Part shown: one piece after another, positions 13,191 through 24,944 of the stretch
Numbering within the stretch: position 1 is the stretch's first letter
How the letters are laid out: the number at the start of each line of letters is the position of its first letter
Assembly: GCA_036023115.1 (NCBI GenBank)
Contig: JAYKKT010000080.1
Location: forward strand, 11,773,501 to 11,837,500
Length of the DNA stretch: 64,000 nt
Source of the DNA: Brasenia schreberi
Taxonomy: Eukaryota; Streptophyta; Magnoliopsida; Nymphaeales; Cabombaceae
Reading direction: 5' to 3'
The notes under the pieces: model-generated
Databases searched by the model: none
Seen by the model: only the letters and a program-made list of their open reading frames with translations
Told to the model about the DNA's origin: nothing
Position numbers and translations under genes: made by a program

Positions 13191-13589
13191 TGACCCTTCG
13201 ACTGCGAACACATGGCCTAGTGCCACCCCCTTGTACAAAAACCCTCTACAAGGGAAGAGGCCCCTAACATACCAGTGTAGCGTGCTGGGGCTGCGAACTT
13301 CTTTCTACTATCAATAAAGCTATTGCTATTTGGCTTTGCATTGAATGTACTTTTATTGCATTTACTCTTAAATGTTTACAGTGTTGCATGGTGTGAGTTA
13401 AACGGATGCCAAGTCCCATCCTAAGCACTTAGTATCCAGGGGAGGCCCAACTCACATTCCCTATCAGAGGCCGTCTGAACTACTTATTCCGCTGCACTTG
13501 TGAAATCCGCTAAGGTTGATCTGGCTCGAGAGTCGGATGCCAGTTACGTTGCGAGGCTCGTCGGCTCTTCCAATGGTTAGGGCGTGACA
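13191..13589 (+). repeat. 3' LTR of the 2.2-kb element
   Basis: Direct repeat of 11372-11768 with scattered substitutions and small indels. Ends GGCGTGACA. Confidence 0.88.
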
Positions 13590-13717
13590 GATTATAAAAT
13601 CTATGAATGCCAAACCTGCACAAGAAACAAGTAGAGAACCTCTCAAGAACCGGTCTTTAAATCGAATTCAACATCACCCTAGAACTAGAACCGAACCAAT
13701 GATACTAATTGCCCATT

Positions 13718-13877
13718 TGGAAGCCGTAGTTTCGGTTTACCAGAAACTAGTCATGTCACTCACTCCCTCCCTCCCTCCCCCTCTCTCTTCCCCCCCCATA
13801 TGGAAGCCGTAGTTTCGGTTTACCAGAAACTAGTCATGTCACTCACTCACTCACTCACTCCCCCTCTCTCTCTCCCC

Positions 13878-13922
<45 letters not shown>
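13718..13922. repeat. 83-base tandem duplication followed by (AT)n
   Basis: A unit starting TGGAAGCCGTAGTTTCGG and ending in a CT/C-rich run occurs at 13718-13800 and again at 13801-13879. It runs into about 22 AT units (13879-13922). The two copies differ mainly in the length of their CTCC/CACT runs, which points to slippage after duplication. Confidence 0.9.
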
Positions 13923-13924
<2 letters not shown>

Positions 13925-15375
13925 AAATTGGATTGTGCCCACAACTAATATGCCCGCTCATGTTTACCCTTGTTTATTACTGATATTAGTTTAATTTAAA
14001 TTTTTTTAAAAGATTTTTGAAAAAAATTCACGATACAATGTTTTTATACTTAAGCTTACAAAAAATAATGGTGAGATATGAATGTGCAATGTTAGTGGTT
14101 GACAAGATCCAATCACTCTCTCTATACACATATACGTACATATTAGTGATTCATTATCTATCTTACCAATTATGAATAGTTGAGCGGGTAAGCCCATTGT
14201 GCGATTTTAATAGGTGACACTGTGCTTGCTGCACTCGAACGCTCAACCACAAGCATTGGCTTGGGTTAAGGGGCAGGGACCTCAATCACCGATGGGCTCA
14301 AACCAGGAAGGAGAGAGGACGATAAGACAAAAACCTTCTTATAATAAATCTTATTTTTATGATAACGGATATGTGTGAGATTGGGCATATATGTGATCTC
14401 ACTATGCGAGATCACTAATTCCATATGTGAAACTAGAAAAGTAAATACTCAGGCTCACCTGATAGCGGTAGACTGAATAAAGATAGCGATAGACTAAATG
14501 AAAGGGGATTGTATTTTGACTACTTGGCGGTGACACTTTACTCCCTGATACTCAACTAGTAGAGAGGTCAACCCCCTCTAATCCCAACTCCTCGAGATAG
14601 TATCCGCTTTGATTTCACCCAGAACAGGCCCGTTGCGTCGCTTATCACTCGAGTATTACAGTAAGCCCTACAGAGTGGTAGCTTTACCTATCGTGGGGTT
14701 TATCCTGCTCCGTAGGGGTATACCGTATAGTGGTGCATTACTCTTGTGCCATGGGGCCGACTTCTTTTCATGGGGCTGCATAGCTTGTGTAGGGTAGGGG
14801 TAGGAGTAGGGTATGTGATTTGCTTCTAGCTATAGGTCACAACTGAACTTATAATTTACTAAAGCAAGCAAAAAAAGAAGAAGAAGCTTTTTGTTGTTTC
14901 TTTGATGTCCTAACCTTACCTTAGAAGAGTTTTTAGGTTTTTGATATGTGCCCAAGTGCATATGTGCATGTTTTAACTTTTGTTATAAGATCACATTAAT
15001 CTTGAGGTGAGCTTCTTCATATAAATCAAATAACAAACATTGTAGGCTTGTTGCTTGAGGGAATATATGAATATTGTGCATAATCTCAACGCCTGGACAA
15101 AAATCCTAGCTCCTATCTATGGAGTATCACAATCATAGATGAAAACTAGTGGTTTCACAATGGGAGATAGATTTCAAGAAAGTGCCTATAGTTGCCCTTT
15201 TAAAAACACCAAACAGATCTGATATAAATGATTAACAAAGATCTGTTGCAAATGTGTAAGAATGTGGATAGGAGGTGTTGCAGTAAAACCATAATGGAAG
15301 TAAAACGACAAAGATTATATTCGTTGTGTTAGTGAGAAATTATGGGTATGATATCTTCGAGTAGACAACTCAAAC
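13923..15375. other. Intergenic, no gene recognised
   Basis: No coding or transposon signature was identified on either strand between the AT tract and the copia LTR. Confidence 0.55.
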
Positions 15376-15793
15376 TGTAAGTAGTTGGTGGCCACTATCG
15401 GCCTCAATACTAACATCAACTATGAAATGCGGTAAGAAGGGTCCTCTATCCGGATTTCATTCGTTGCTTTTTTGAAAAAGATAAACTTTATTAAAAAATC
15501 ATTTTGGTTTTGAAAAAAGTCTTACACATCTCCCGAATGAACATGGAATGACTTTTAGCAGGAAGCCCAGAGAAGAAAACTCGAAAGAAGAAAAAACCCA
15601 CGCATATGTACAATAAAATACAAAAAATACGTGTGACTTTTTACACATTACCTTCTTCCTAAGAAAACCCTCTACGGTAACCTTGTCCCTCTTTTTTCTC
15701 TTTTTTTTTCCTATCTCGTCTATAAGCTTATAACTTTTGTTGCAATACTAGGATCCCGCAAACACAGATGATCAAAGAGACATGACATCCACA
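15376..15793 (+). repeat. 5' LTR of the copia element
   Basis: 418 bases, TG...CA. It matches the 3' LTR once the nested LINE and one copy of its target duplication (209 bases) are removed, leaving 415 bases. Confidence 0.92.
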
Positions 15794-15794
15794 C

Positions 15795-15806
15795 TAGTAT
15801 CAGAGC
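15795..15806 (+). other. Primer-binding site of the copia element
   Basis: TAGTATCAGAGC differs from the standard initiator-Met site TGGTATCAGAGC at one base and lies one base after the LTR. Confidence 0.85.
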
Positions 15807-17166
15807 TTATTTGTAGGCGTCTGTGACTTCATAGAAGTACACTGACCCTGTAGTAAAAGAAAAGAGAAACAAAAATATTGCTGAATTTTTTTTCGGTGTA
15901 AGTATCTTTTTATAAAAAAAGAAAGTAAATAGAAATAAGGTTAGAAGAAATCCCTGTGGTTTATCTGAGGTTGATTGAGATAGGCAACTGTCGAAAGCCA
16001 CTCAATCATAGGTGGCCTTATGCAGGTCGCGGATGTGAAACAAAACAGATAGCATGAATATCGTCAAGAAGAAGAAAGACGACATATATGTTGCAAAAAT
16101 AGAAGAGACAACATAAATGCTGCTAAGAGGAGGAAAGATGGCAGGGATGCCCCTTAAACAAAAAATGGCATGAATATTGTTAAGGGAAGGGAAGATATTA
16201 AGAAGAAGAAGCGGAGACTGCACGAGACAATCAACCGTGCTCTCTCATCTCTCCCTGTCATCTCCTTCTCCATTCTGTCATCTCCTTCTCCATTCCGTAT
16301 GTTTCTTCCTCATAGTTTCACTCGCTCTTTCCATCATCTCCCATTTTTTGGAGGTGATCCTTTGTTGAGATTCGGTCGTGGCTTTATGAGGGTGAGCGGA
16401 CTAAGATGACAATGATGAGGAAAAAAGAAGATGAAGCCAAAGAGGAAGAAGAGGAGGAGCGGAGGTCAGGCCAGCGATGACAAATCTGTCGACGGTTTAT
16501 CACTCTCTCTCTCCTCTATCAAATATACCCTATAATTTTTGCAAAACTGCGGTAGTAAACAACTCAGGACAACGGTTTTCTGAGTAAAATGACCATTCTG
16601 CACTAGTACAAAATCAAAATTATGAAATACAATGAAACAAACTACAAAAATGTCTAGATATTTTGATGTGAAAAGACTAATTTACCTTTGTATAAGTGAA
16701 AGGTCTTTTTTGCCCTCTAACAATCTATAAAATTATGTAATACCAATTTTTAGTTTTTCTGTTTTGTCCATGATCAATATTCATATTTAAAGAATCCGGT
16801 ATTTAGGTGATTTTACAGAAATAACCCTTGCAACTTGAAATTTTATCCATTATGCCACTTGAAAAAAGTACATGTTTGCCCTTATACTTTATAGGAAATA
16901 CCGTAAGCATCTTTTTTACTTTTTTGTTCTTAGTTTTATGATATTTCTAGAAAAGTACCTATGTGTTAAATAAACTGCAGTATAGTGCTTGAAAATATTT
17001 ATAGTTCAGTACTTAGACATTATGGATATTATATTTGCATGCAAGGTTATTTTCTATTATTGATGCTTTATGAAATGACTTATGACTATTCATTTGATCC
17101 ATGTTTTATGTTTTTATCTAAAAATGTACAAACCTTCTATTTGTTGTCTTTGCTAAATCATTAAAA

Positions 17167-20100
17167 ATGACTTCTAGAAATTGTGTTTATGAATTGGCAA
17201 AGACAAAAAAGTTAAATGACCTAAATTTCTAAACATGAAAGATAAGAATCCCATTGGCCTTGACCTCCTACTCCAGTTGGAATTTATGAAGAAAAAGACT
17301 AGTATAAGACATTTCTAAGAGATGATAATATATCTAGGACCATAATGTTAACATACATAGAAGATTACTTGATTAAAATATTTGAAGAATTTGACACAAC
17401 TAAAGAGTTATTTTACTCTTTGACAACAAAGTATGATACTACAGCTAAGCTACATGCTCAACTACTCCCTCAAAAATATAATCTTATAAAATAAAAGAAG
17501 GTAATAATGTAGTTGAACATGTTAACCAAATGTTAGCAGTGACTAGGGATTTAATTGTAGTGAAAAGTCAGTTATTCATAAATCAATACCGATATCCATG
17601 ATTCTAAACAACCTTTCTCCTTCCTAGAATATGGTAACCACAACACTTAGACTTGAACCATACTTTTCTCTTTCTGAACTCTTATTAAAACTAGCAATTG
17701 AAAAAGAACATATAAATAAAAACAAAAAGAAAATATTATTAGTTGTTCAAGATGATTTAGGGTCTAGCTCCAAAAACAACCAGAACAAGAAAAAACCAAA
17801 TAAAAAATTTGGTAAGAATAAAAGGTGAGGCAGTCAAAACTTTAAGAAATCGTAGGAATCTGCTTCTCGAGTAAAGTGCTTCAACTTTTGTAAGATGGGG
17901 TACTACAAAAGGGACTACCGCAATAAGAAGAACAATGCTGAAAACAATCAATGACATAACCCAACAAAGAAGTAAGATATAATCTGCTTCATTTCAGATT
18001 ACCTCTACATAGATTGCCTAGTAAGTGGTTAGTGGAACAACTCAGGAGTGACCCAACAAATATCAAAGAGAAAAGAGGGAGCGATAGATCAAAGAAATAC
18101 AAACCTAGCAAACATCGGGTTTATATAGGAAATAATATTTTTTCTAATGTTCTTTGGGTTGGGTCCTTCAAAATTTTTATAGAAAGAACATTGATTATAC
18201 TTACTAATGTATTAGTTATGCCCACTATTAGGCGCAATCTTATATCGGTCCCTACCTTGCTAAAGAAAATTTTGAGATTAGGTTTCTCCCTAACAAAGTC
18301 ATTGTGAAAAAGTATGGTAGGATAACTTTTCTAGTTTATTTGATTTAGACCATGGATTGTTCAAACTAAATGTAAATGAAAATGAAAGTTTCTCTTCTAC
18401 TTATATTGATAGTGTTCATGTGATTAATGTGAATGTATGGCATAAATGTTTGGATCATATAAGTTTTAAAAAGTTGAAAAAATTAACCAACTTTAACTTA
18501 TTGCACAACTTTTATGAAAACACTTTTAAAAAGTGTGAGGCTTGTATTCAAGGAAAAATGACTAAAAAATCATTTAAAAAAAAATTACGGCAACAACTTT
18601 AGTAGAGATTATTCATACTGATTTATATGGATCTTTTAGAATAAGATTAAATCGAGAAAAGGTTTATTTTATAATCTTTATCGATGATTACTCGAGATAT
18701 ACATACATATATCTCTTAACACATAAATCTGAGATACTTGAAGCATTTAAAGAATATAAGCAGAGATCTTAGAACCAACTAAGGCATACAATACCCAGAA
18801 TACCTCAATAAAATGGTATAGTAGAGAGATATAATAGGACCTTATTGAATATGACAAGGTCTATATTAATAGATGCTTCCCTACCAAAGGTATTTGGGAG
18901 AGAAGTGGTAACTATAACTCTGTATATACTCAATAGAGTACTATGTAAAGATGTATTCTTTTCACCACATGAGATATAGTTTAGAACAAAACAAAACCTA
19001 GATCATCTCAGGAGATAGTGATCTATCCCTCATGTAAAGATTTTTGACTAGTCTAAAGACAAGTTAGATAGTAGGTCCTTAATATGTATATTTATTGGAT
19101 ATCCTAAATGATATAAAGGATATCGGTTTTATCATAAGGATCATGGATTGATAGAAAGCTGAGACGCTGAATTCTTAACGGACACTAAGGATGACATCCT
19201 TGAAAATGATGATGAGTATGTGGATGAACTAATGGATCTAGATCCATCATTATTTAAACCTATAGATGATCTTTCTTATTATTATACGTCGATGACATAT
19301 TATTGACTGGAAATGATAATGAGATTATTATTAAAACCAAGTCATGGTTAAACTCAAGGTTTGAAACGAAGGATATGGGGAAACCATCGTATATCTTGGA
19401 AATAAATATTTCTCGAGATAGAGAATCTAAACTTTTATGCCTAAGTCAGAAAAGACATATCGATTATATCCTTAAGAAGTTTAAAATGGGTATGCAAGTC
19501 TACATTTACACCTATTGCGAAAGGGGTCGAATTGAGTAAGGCTGATTGTCCTGATGAATGAGACGATAAGCCTAATGTTCCTTATGTAAAAGTTGTGGGT
19601 AGCTTGATCTATGCTATGTTGGGTAAAAGGCCTCATATCACCTTTGTTGTTGGTCTTTTGAGTAGATATTAAAGTAATCTTGGGTGACATCATTGGATAG
19701 ATGTAAAAAGGATTCTAACATATCTCAAAGGTGAAAAGACTTCAAACTTTGTTTTCAAGTAGATGAACTGAAAGTGATAGGATACTCATATGCTCACTTT
19801 GGTGAAAGAAAAAATGAATACAAATCAACCTCTAGCCAAATACTTTTTTCCGAGGCAGTGCGATTTCTTGGGCTTAGAAGAAACAAGGTTGTATAACATT
19901 GCATACACAAGAAGTTGAGTATGTTGCTCACAGTATTGCTAATACGAGTGTTGTTTTGATAAGCCGTTTCATGTGTGATTTGAAACTGGACATAACCAAC
20001 GAGTCAGTTGTCATTTATTGTGACAACAATGCACTAATTACTCTTATTAATATTAGAGTTGATAGCTCAAGAATCTAGCATATAATGGTTAAATATCACT

Positions 20101-20230
20101 ATGTTCATGATATGCTCAAAAGAAATGAAATAACTATATGTTATATGCCAACTGCTCAAATGTTAGCTGACTCCTTAACAAAAGACATGTAAGAAGATCT
20201 TTTTACTAAACATGTAATGAGATATGCCTA
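17167..20230 (+). pseudogene. copia gag-pol remnant
   Basis: Read across frames. Gag starts near ATG 17167 (MTSRNCVYELAKTKKLN). A decayed zinc knuckle CFNFCKMGYYKRDYRNK lies near 17878-17930, with His and the last Cys replaced by Tyr. The gag-pre-integrase motif WHKCLDHISFKKL...CEACIQGKM is at 18438-18570. Integrase follows (HTDLYGSF, FIDDYSRYTYIYLL, near 18610-18720), then NGIVERYNRTLLNM at about 18810. The RT active site YVDD is intact at 19285-19296, but only about 25 residues separate it from the integrase-RT linker, so the front half of RT is deleted. RNase H near 20010-20190 has VIYCDNNA and ends with ADSLTKDM. Many stops make it non-functional. Confidence 0.9.
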
Positions 20231-20420
20231 AAATATAAGTGTAGAAAATACGCTTTGTTGAGTGTCATGTAAGAAAAACACATTGATTGTGGAAAATCAC
20301 ATAACAGATAAAAGTTGCAATTTACTTGCAACTAGATAAATAATACAACCCAGTAAACCCCAAAATAGTGTGAGGCAAAATCAGTATATTATAGATTGGT
20401 TGAAGTGACCAAGTGAGAGA

Positions 20421-21044
20421 TGTAAGTAGTTAGTGGCTACTATCGGCCCCATTACTAAAATCAATCATGAAATGCGATAAGAAGGGTCTTTTTTTTGAAT
20501 TTCATGAGTTATTTTTTTAAAAAAGATGAACTTTATTTAAAAAAACATTTTGCTTTTGAAAAAGTCTTAGGCATCTCCCGGATGAACATGGAATGACTTT
20601 TAACTGGAAGCCCAGAGAGAAAAACTCGAAAGAAGAAAAAAGCCAGGCATATATACAATAAAATATAAAAATAAGTATGACTTTATACATTGCCTTCTTC
20701 TTGAGAAAACTCTTTACGGATAACCTTGTCCCTTTTTTTCTTTTTTCTTTCTCTATCTCGTCTACTTGTAAGATGGTATGAAAAACTAAATTTAGAAAGT
20801 ATTAAAAGAGCTAGAGGACAACCGGAAAGAAACAATAAAGAATGATCTAGCTTATTGTGAGTTAACTGCAAATATGACACACAATAGGAATCCGTGGAAA
20901 CAAAGAATCCATGTAGCCGACCCCATCTAGTATGGAAAAAGGCTTAGTAGTAGTTGTTGTTGTATCTCGTCTACATGCATAGAGCTTCTGCTGCAATATT
21001 GGAATCCCGAAAGCACATACGATCATAGAGATGCGACCCCAACA
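20421..21044 (+). repeat. 3' LTR of the copia element, split by a LINE
   Basis: Starts TGTAAGTAGTTAGTGG straight after the purine run AAGTGAGAGA. It continues to 20765, is interrupted by the LINE insertion, and resumes after 20974. Confidence 0.92.
20766..20962 (+). mobile_element. RTE LINE, 5'-truncated insertion inside the copia LTR
   Basis: The last ~197 bases of an RTE element. They encode the C-terminal end (YEKLNLESIKR-like, then NDLAYCELTANMTHNRN, then KQRIHVADPI) and carry the 3' signature GTATGGAAAAAGGCTTAG with a TAG/TTG tail. It is flanked by a perfect 12-base target duplication TATCTCGTCTAC (20754-20765 and 20963-20974). The 5' truncation and tail are typical of target-primed reverse transcription. 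Confidence 0.95.
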
Positions 21045-21694
21045 CAAACAAATAAGTTTTGAGTAGAGGTAGCTCTGAAGTTTAAGTCAAGCAAATTATA
21101 AAAGTTGGTAATGGAGATGGAATATCAAGAAAGATCACACTTCATCAACAATTTACTAAAACAAGTATTCATCATAAATCTACACAGTACGTAGAAAAGA
21201 CCTGTAAATTCTGTAGTAGAAGTTGCATATGGTATGAACGAAGACAAATCAGGTAACGACATATACAATCTAAGTAATCAAACATTTCTTAATAAACTGG
21301 GTTTGTGGAGTCGGCACCCCAATGCGAAATATCTGGCTTACTGCCCTGACTAGAAAGGCGGCTCTCCGATTTATAAATACAAAAAACACCTAAAAGGACC
21401 CCCAAACATACAGAGGGATGCACGTTCGTGTGTGCGTGCGTGCGTTTACGAGTGTGTGTGTGGGTGTGTCTGGGCATACCGAAACTTAAAACACCACAAA
21501 GACTACACACTGCATAATCCAAATTATGGCCTTCCATTCGTTTTCTTGGAAGCAGGTTACATCCATCACCTCATCTCAACCAAAAGAGCAACAGAATGAC
21601 AACCAAAAGAAGAATAGCCCATCTTTTAGCTTCAATACCAAATTCCCAAATATCAATCTCCACAGGCTTGTAACAATCCAAGAGTACGAGACCC
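21045..21694. other. 3' flank of the plastid PH-like gene
   Basis: Between the copia element and the stop codon at 21695. It should contain the 3' UTR of the minus-strand gene. A GT-rich tract (21428-21475) is the only repeat seen. No poly(A) signal was assigned with confidence. Confidence 0.5.
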
Positions 21695-22300
21695 TTAAAA
21701 GCCTTTAGGCCTTGGCCCCTCCTCAGCAGAAGAATCAGCAGAGTCCTTCTGAATGTCGGCCATGTACAAACAGTAATCAGCAATCTCCCTGAACTTCGGC
21801 ACGCTTCTCAGATCAATCTTCGTGCCATCAGTGAGAGTGAAAACCACGTCTCCCCACTCGCCTATGAACCTCGGCACCACCTGAACGTCCTTTATCACCT
21901 TGTATGTGAAGTCACTGCGGTCACTGCCAGTGAGCCCCGAGATGACCGTGACCCTCAGATTTGTGAACCGGTACCTTAAAAAGAAGGCCCTAAATACAGC
22001 AGCAATTGTTAGTGGCATCCACAAAAGGGTGAAGCCCAGAAGCAGATTGGCCACAAGGTCACCATAGTGTGCGCCACCATCAAAGAAGACCGTTTCCTGC
22101 TTTGCCGATGGCTTATCAACGGTCCTGATGGAGGGCTTGTTGGTTGGAGATGATACGTGCAAGGGAGATATATTGGGTCTCTTTGAGATATTGGTCTTGG
22201 CGTTGAAGGAAATGGGAAAGAGGTGAGATTTTGCAGAGTGCAGGGGTGGGAGAGGAGAGGAGGAGGAGAGAGAGAGGGGTGAAGGAGAGGACGATGCCAT
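21695..22300 (-). CDS. Small predicted plastid membrane protein with bacterial-PH-like domain
   Basis: Single-exon, intact, 201 residues. Residues 1 to about 55 are Ser/Pro/Lys-rich and nearly free of acidic residues, as expected of a chloroplast transit peptide. Residues 81-107 (DLVANLLLGFTLLWMPLTIA and AVFRAFF) form one long or two short membrane segments. Residues 109-172 (RYRFTNLRVTVISGLTG ... KVIKDVQVVPRFIGEWGDVV ... KIDLRSVPKF) match the bacterial-PH/DUF304-like fold found in conserved plant plastid proteins. No catalytic residues are expected. The role is unknown; membrane-associated binding or scaffolding is only a guess. I chose the Met at 22300 because the upstream in-frame Met (22378) lies before the likely TATA box and adds a Tyr/His-rich stretch unlike a transit peptide. 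The gene stands alone, about 650 bases from the copia insertion. Confidence 0.88.
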   Translation of the reverse strand: MASSSPSPLSLSSSSPLPPLHSAKSHLFPISFNAKTNISKRPNISPLHVSSPTNKPSIRTVDKPSAKQETVFFDGGAHYGDLVANLLLGFTLLWMPLTIAAVFRAFFLRYRFTNLRVTVISGLTGSDRSDFTYKVIKDVQVVPRFIGEWGDVVFTLTDGTKIDLRSVPKFREIADYCLYMADIQKDSADSSAEEGPRPKGF

Positions 22301-22331
22301 TTGGTTTATCTGGTATCCTTTTGGATGATGG

Positions 22332-22342
22332 ATATATATATA
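22332..22342 (-). promoter_or_regulatory. Candidate TATA box of the plastid PH-like gene
   Basis: TATATATATAT on the minus strand, about 35-42 bases before the chosen start codon. The implied 5' UTR is very short (about 10 bases), so a different promoter element may be used. Confidence 0.35.
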
Positions 22343-22529
22343 CGCAAGAATGTATGGCTCATATTTATTGTGGCTCACCTGTCTTTGTTTTTTCTTTACC
22401 CGCGATTTCTTTCGCTGGATGAGACAACAGAGAGAGAGAAAGTATTTCTCTAGTTTGGGTCTGGTCCAGAATGGTTTATAATCCGATCCAAACTCCCAAG
22501 TCTCTTTTCAATGTATGGTGGCTTTTGAA

Positions 22530-22665
22530 CTCACAATTTGGGCTCCGCGGCGTAACTAGTAAGGTTCTAGACTCCACTGCAACCTACTTGTAGAGCTCAA
22601 GGGAATCTCTTAATTTGGGTTCCGCAGGTTAACTGGTAAGGTTCTAAACACCGCGATCAGCGATG
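22530..22665. repeat. Tandem pair of a short tRNA-like or SINE-like unit
   Basis: A unit with GGGCTCCGCGGCGTAACTAG followed by TAAGGTTCTAGAC recurs about 80 bases later as GGGTTCCGCAGGTTAACTGG plus TAAGGTTCTAAAC. The pattern resembles the head of a tRNA-derived SINE, but a B box and tail were not identified. Confidence 0.4.
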
Positions 22666-24480
22666 GTATTTCATCGAAGCTGGATGGTTAACTACAGCAG
22701 TGCAGGGCAGACAGCAAGAGTGTGCTCAGCGGATAGAAGTCCTAACAGATATTTAAGCTCACAATATTATCATGGAGTCTTCACGCGGATATTCTTGAGG
22801 CTGTGAAGAGAGCGTCTGAAGGCAAATATATCAGAACAGGGGTAGATAACAGAGTACTGCAACAGCTCAAATTGTGTAGGAATTTTGACATTATCTGAGT
22901 TACAAAGGTTGAAATCGGCCTCTTCGTCATTATTGCAAGTTATTAGACAACGAGTAATAATTTTTGTGGGAGACATCAGTCACTTGTCTGCTATGCTGTA
23001 TGGATATGGGTATAGCACCGGTACCCAGTACGAGTATGTTACTGGATAAAAGCAATTTTTAGAAAAAAACTAAGGTACGGGTATGCTATTATTAAAAATA
23101 TAATAAAAAGATAAATTTATATAAATAAATATATACAATTATATATAGAGTATTCTATATTTTAAAGAGTAGGCGCTTGGTAGATAAATATCAAATTCAA
23201 TCACTAATTTACAAGAGAATGCCTACATTTTAAAGAGTTGGTGCTGCAGTGATAATGCAATTATGCAAATTTACCAACTACATTTTGTCATGCATTTGTT
23301 GTCAAGCTTGCTTTATACTTTACCACCTCATCAGGATGAGACAAACTGATCATTTACTGTGATTTAACCAATTTGCTCGTTAGTCTCCAAAAAGAAAAAG
23401 ACAAAGGAAAATTTGCAACTCACATAAACACATATCACTTAGTCATAAGAATAAAATTGAACAAAAATGTGTTCTTTGCTAAAAGGCAGATATAAATACC
23501 ATATGCTGCTTATTATGAAGAAAAAAAGATAGAGTGGATAAAACCAAAACATCTACAATGCATAACCACATAGAATAATGCCAAAGTCATGGAGGTAACC
23601 AAAGAATAATAGTTGCTGAAATACATAAACAACTCATCATGATTCAAAAATATACTCTAATAAGATTGAATATGCAAGGCGCATGCATGCAAACCATAAC
23701 CTCAGGCAATAACAGAAATGCTTCATCAGACTCCCGATATATGATCAATGTTCTTTCTCAACATAGACTATTAACAAGAAAAAGCAATAAATAAATAAAT
23801 GAATACCAAAAAGGAAATATAAAGGAAAAACTAACTAGCTGCTTCCTCAGAATCATGTAGAAAATAATAGAATAGTGGGAAACATTAGGTCAAAATAATT
23901 ATAATTTTATTTAGTAAACTTATTTATTATTGAAATAGAATGATAACACAGATAAACTTGAATAGGAAATATGCAAAAGAGAAAACCATACTTACATAGA
24001 AAATGTTGATCAAGGATGCACGTAGAAATTTATAAAACTTCAAAGTACTTGGAAAATTATATGGTGCATTTGAACTAAGTGGGCCACCATCATTGGGCAA
24101 GATTGAAAGTAGAATCGGCATAGTTACCAAGTACAAAAAAAATGCTGCAGGATAGAAAAGAGCTTTCCAAACTAATGCAACAGCTTGAGTGACATAGTAT
24201 GTAAAATTTGTAAAGACACACGGATGTATATCTTGTCATAATTCAACTAAGTCTCAGGTACTTACTATTTCTATACTGCATACATATAAGGCTGAGGTGA
24301 TCCAAGTGGACAAGCAGGTCATATATCTTCACTCAAGTATGCCAAAAATAACATCAATATGACCGGAGTCGCAGTTGCTTCCCATCATTGCACCAACAAT
24401 ATCACACACACACCATAATATGGCATCGATAACTAAATTCACGCACACATACATTAATGTGCAAAAGTACAAACTTCTGT

Positions 24481-24580
24481 AGAATTCTTAAAATCTTCTC
24501 AAACATTATGAGGCTAAGAACTATAATATAAGAATTCTTAAAATCTTCTCAAACATTATGAGGCTAAGAACTATAATATA
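24481..24580. repeat. Perfect 50-base tandem duplication
   Basis: 24481-24530 and 24531-24580 are identical, starting AGAATTCTTAAAATC and ending CTATAATATA. It lies in the non-coding 3' part of the outer hAT element. Absence of differences points to a recent event. Confidence 0.97.
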
Positions 24581-24944
24581 AATGCTTAAAGCAGGTTAAA
24601 GTTTTGTATTATTTTGCACATGCTAAAAGATATGAAAAAAAATGTATCACTAACAGGAATCGTGAAGCAGAACTTTGTTTTCAAATTTATGTCAAGCATA
24701 AACTACACATTAATGGATAATATGATGGATAAAACTGGATATGCTAAATACCAAACTGAATGCAGAAAAGGAGTAGGCAATAATCAAAAGGAGTACCCAG
24801 TAATCATATGATTATGGATAGTGTATATACATAGGATAAAACTTACATATCAAAATTCATATTCTAAATACAATATCTTTGAATCTAAATATATTAAGCT
24901 TCAAACTCTAATAGTCTTGATCCCAGTATTTCCTTTACTATCAT

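Larger units (their letters stand above)
11372..13589 (+). mobile_element. Non-autonomous LTR retrotransposon, 2.2 kb
   Basis: Two directly repeated LTRs (397 and 399 bases, by eye about 85% alike) start TGACCC and end GTGACA. They flank a 1.42-kb internal region. A primer-binding site follows the left LTR and a purine tract precedes the right LTR, so the structure is complete. The interior encodes no recognisable gag, protease, reverse transcriptase or integrase, and its frames are short. Such elements (LARD or TRIM type) rely on proteins from autonomous relatives; that is family knowledge, and the partner is not in the window. Flanking 5-mers (TAATG and GATTA) do not match, so the target duplication is lost or the ends are slightly off. 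Strand is set by PBS and PPT placement. Confidence 0.85.
15376..21044 (+). mobile_element. Ty1/copia retrotransposon, decayed, with nested LINE
   Basis: LTRs at 15376-15793 and 20421-21044 start TGTAAGTAGTT and end ACA. The element is flanked by the 5-base target duplication CAAAC (15371-15375 and 21045-21049). The order is LTR, PBS, leader, gag with zinc knuckle, gag-pre-integrase, integrase, RT remnant, RNase H, purine tract, LTR, as in copia. A leader of about 1.3 kb contains purine-rich degenerate repeats (16040-16230). The coding region has stops and frameshifts, and a deletion removes the first part of RT. The 3' LTR is interrupted by an RTE LINE. Not autonomous. Confidence 0.95.

Noticed and set aside
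13800..13994. Frames across TA microsatellites (also 36588-37032)
   Set aside because: Their length comes from dinucleotide runs encoding alternating Ile/Tyr; not genes.
22301..22378. Upstream in-frame Met extending the plastid PH-like protein by 26 residues
   Set aside because: It lies upstream of the likely TATA box and would place a Tyr/His-rich stretch before a good transit peptide.
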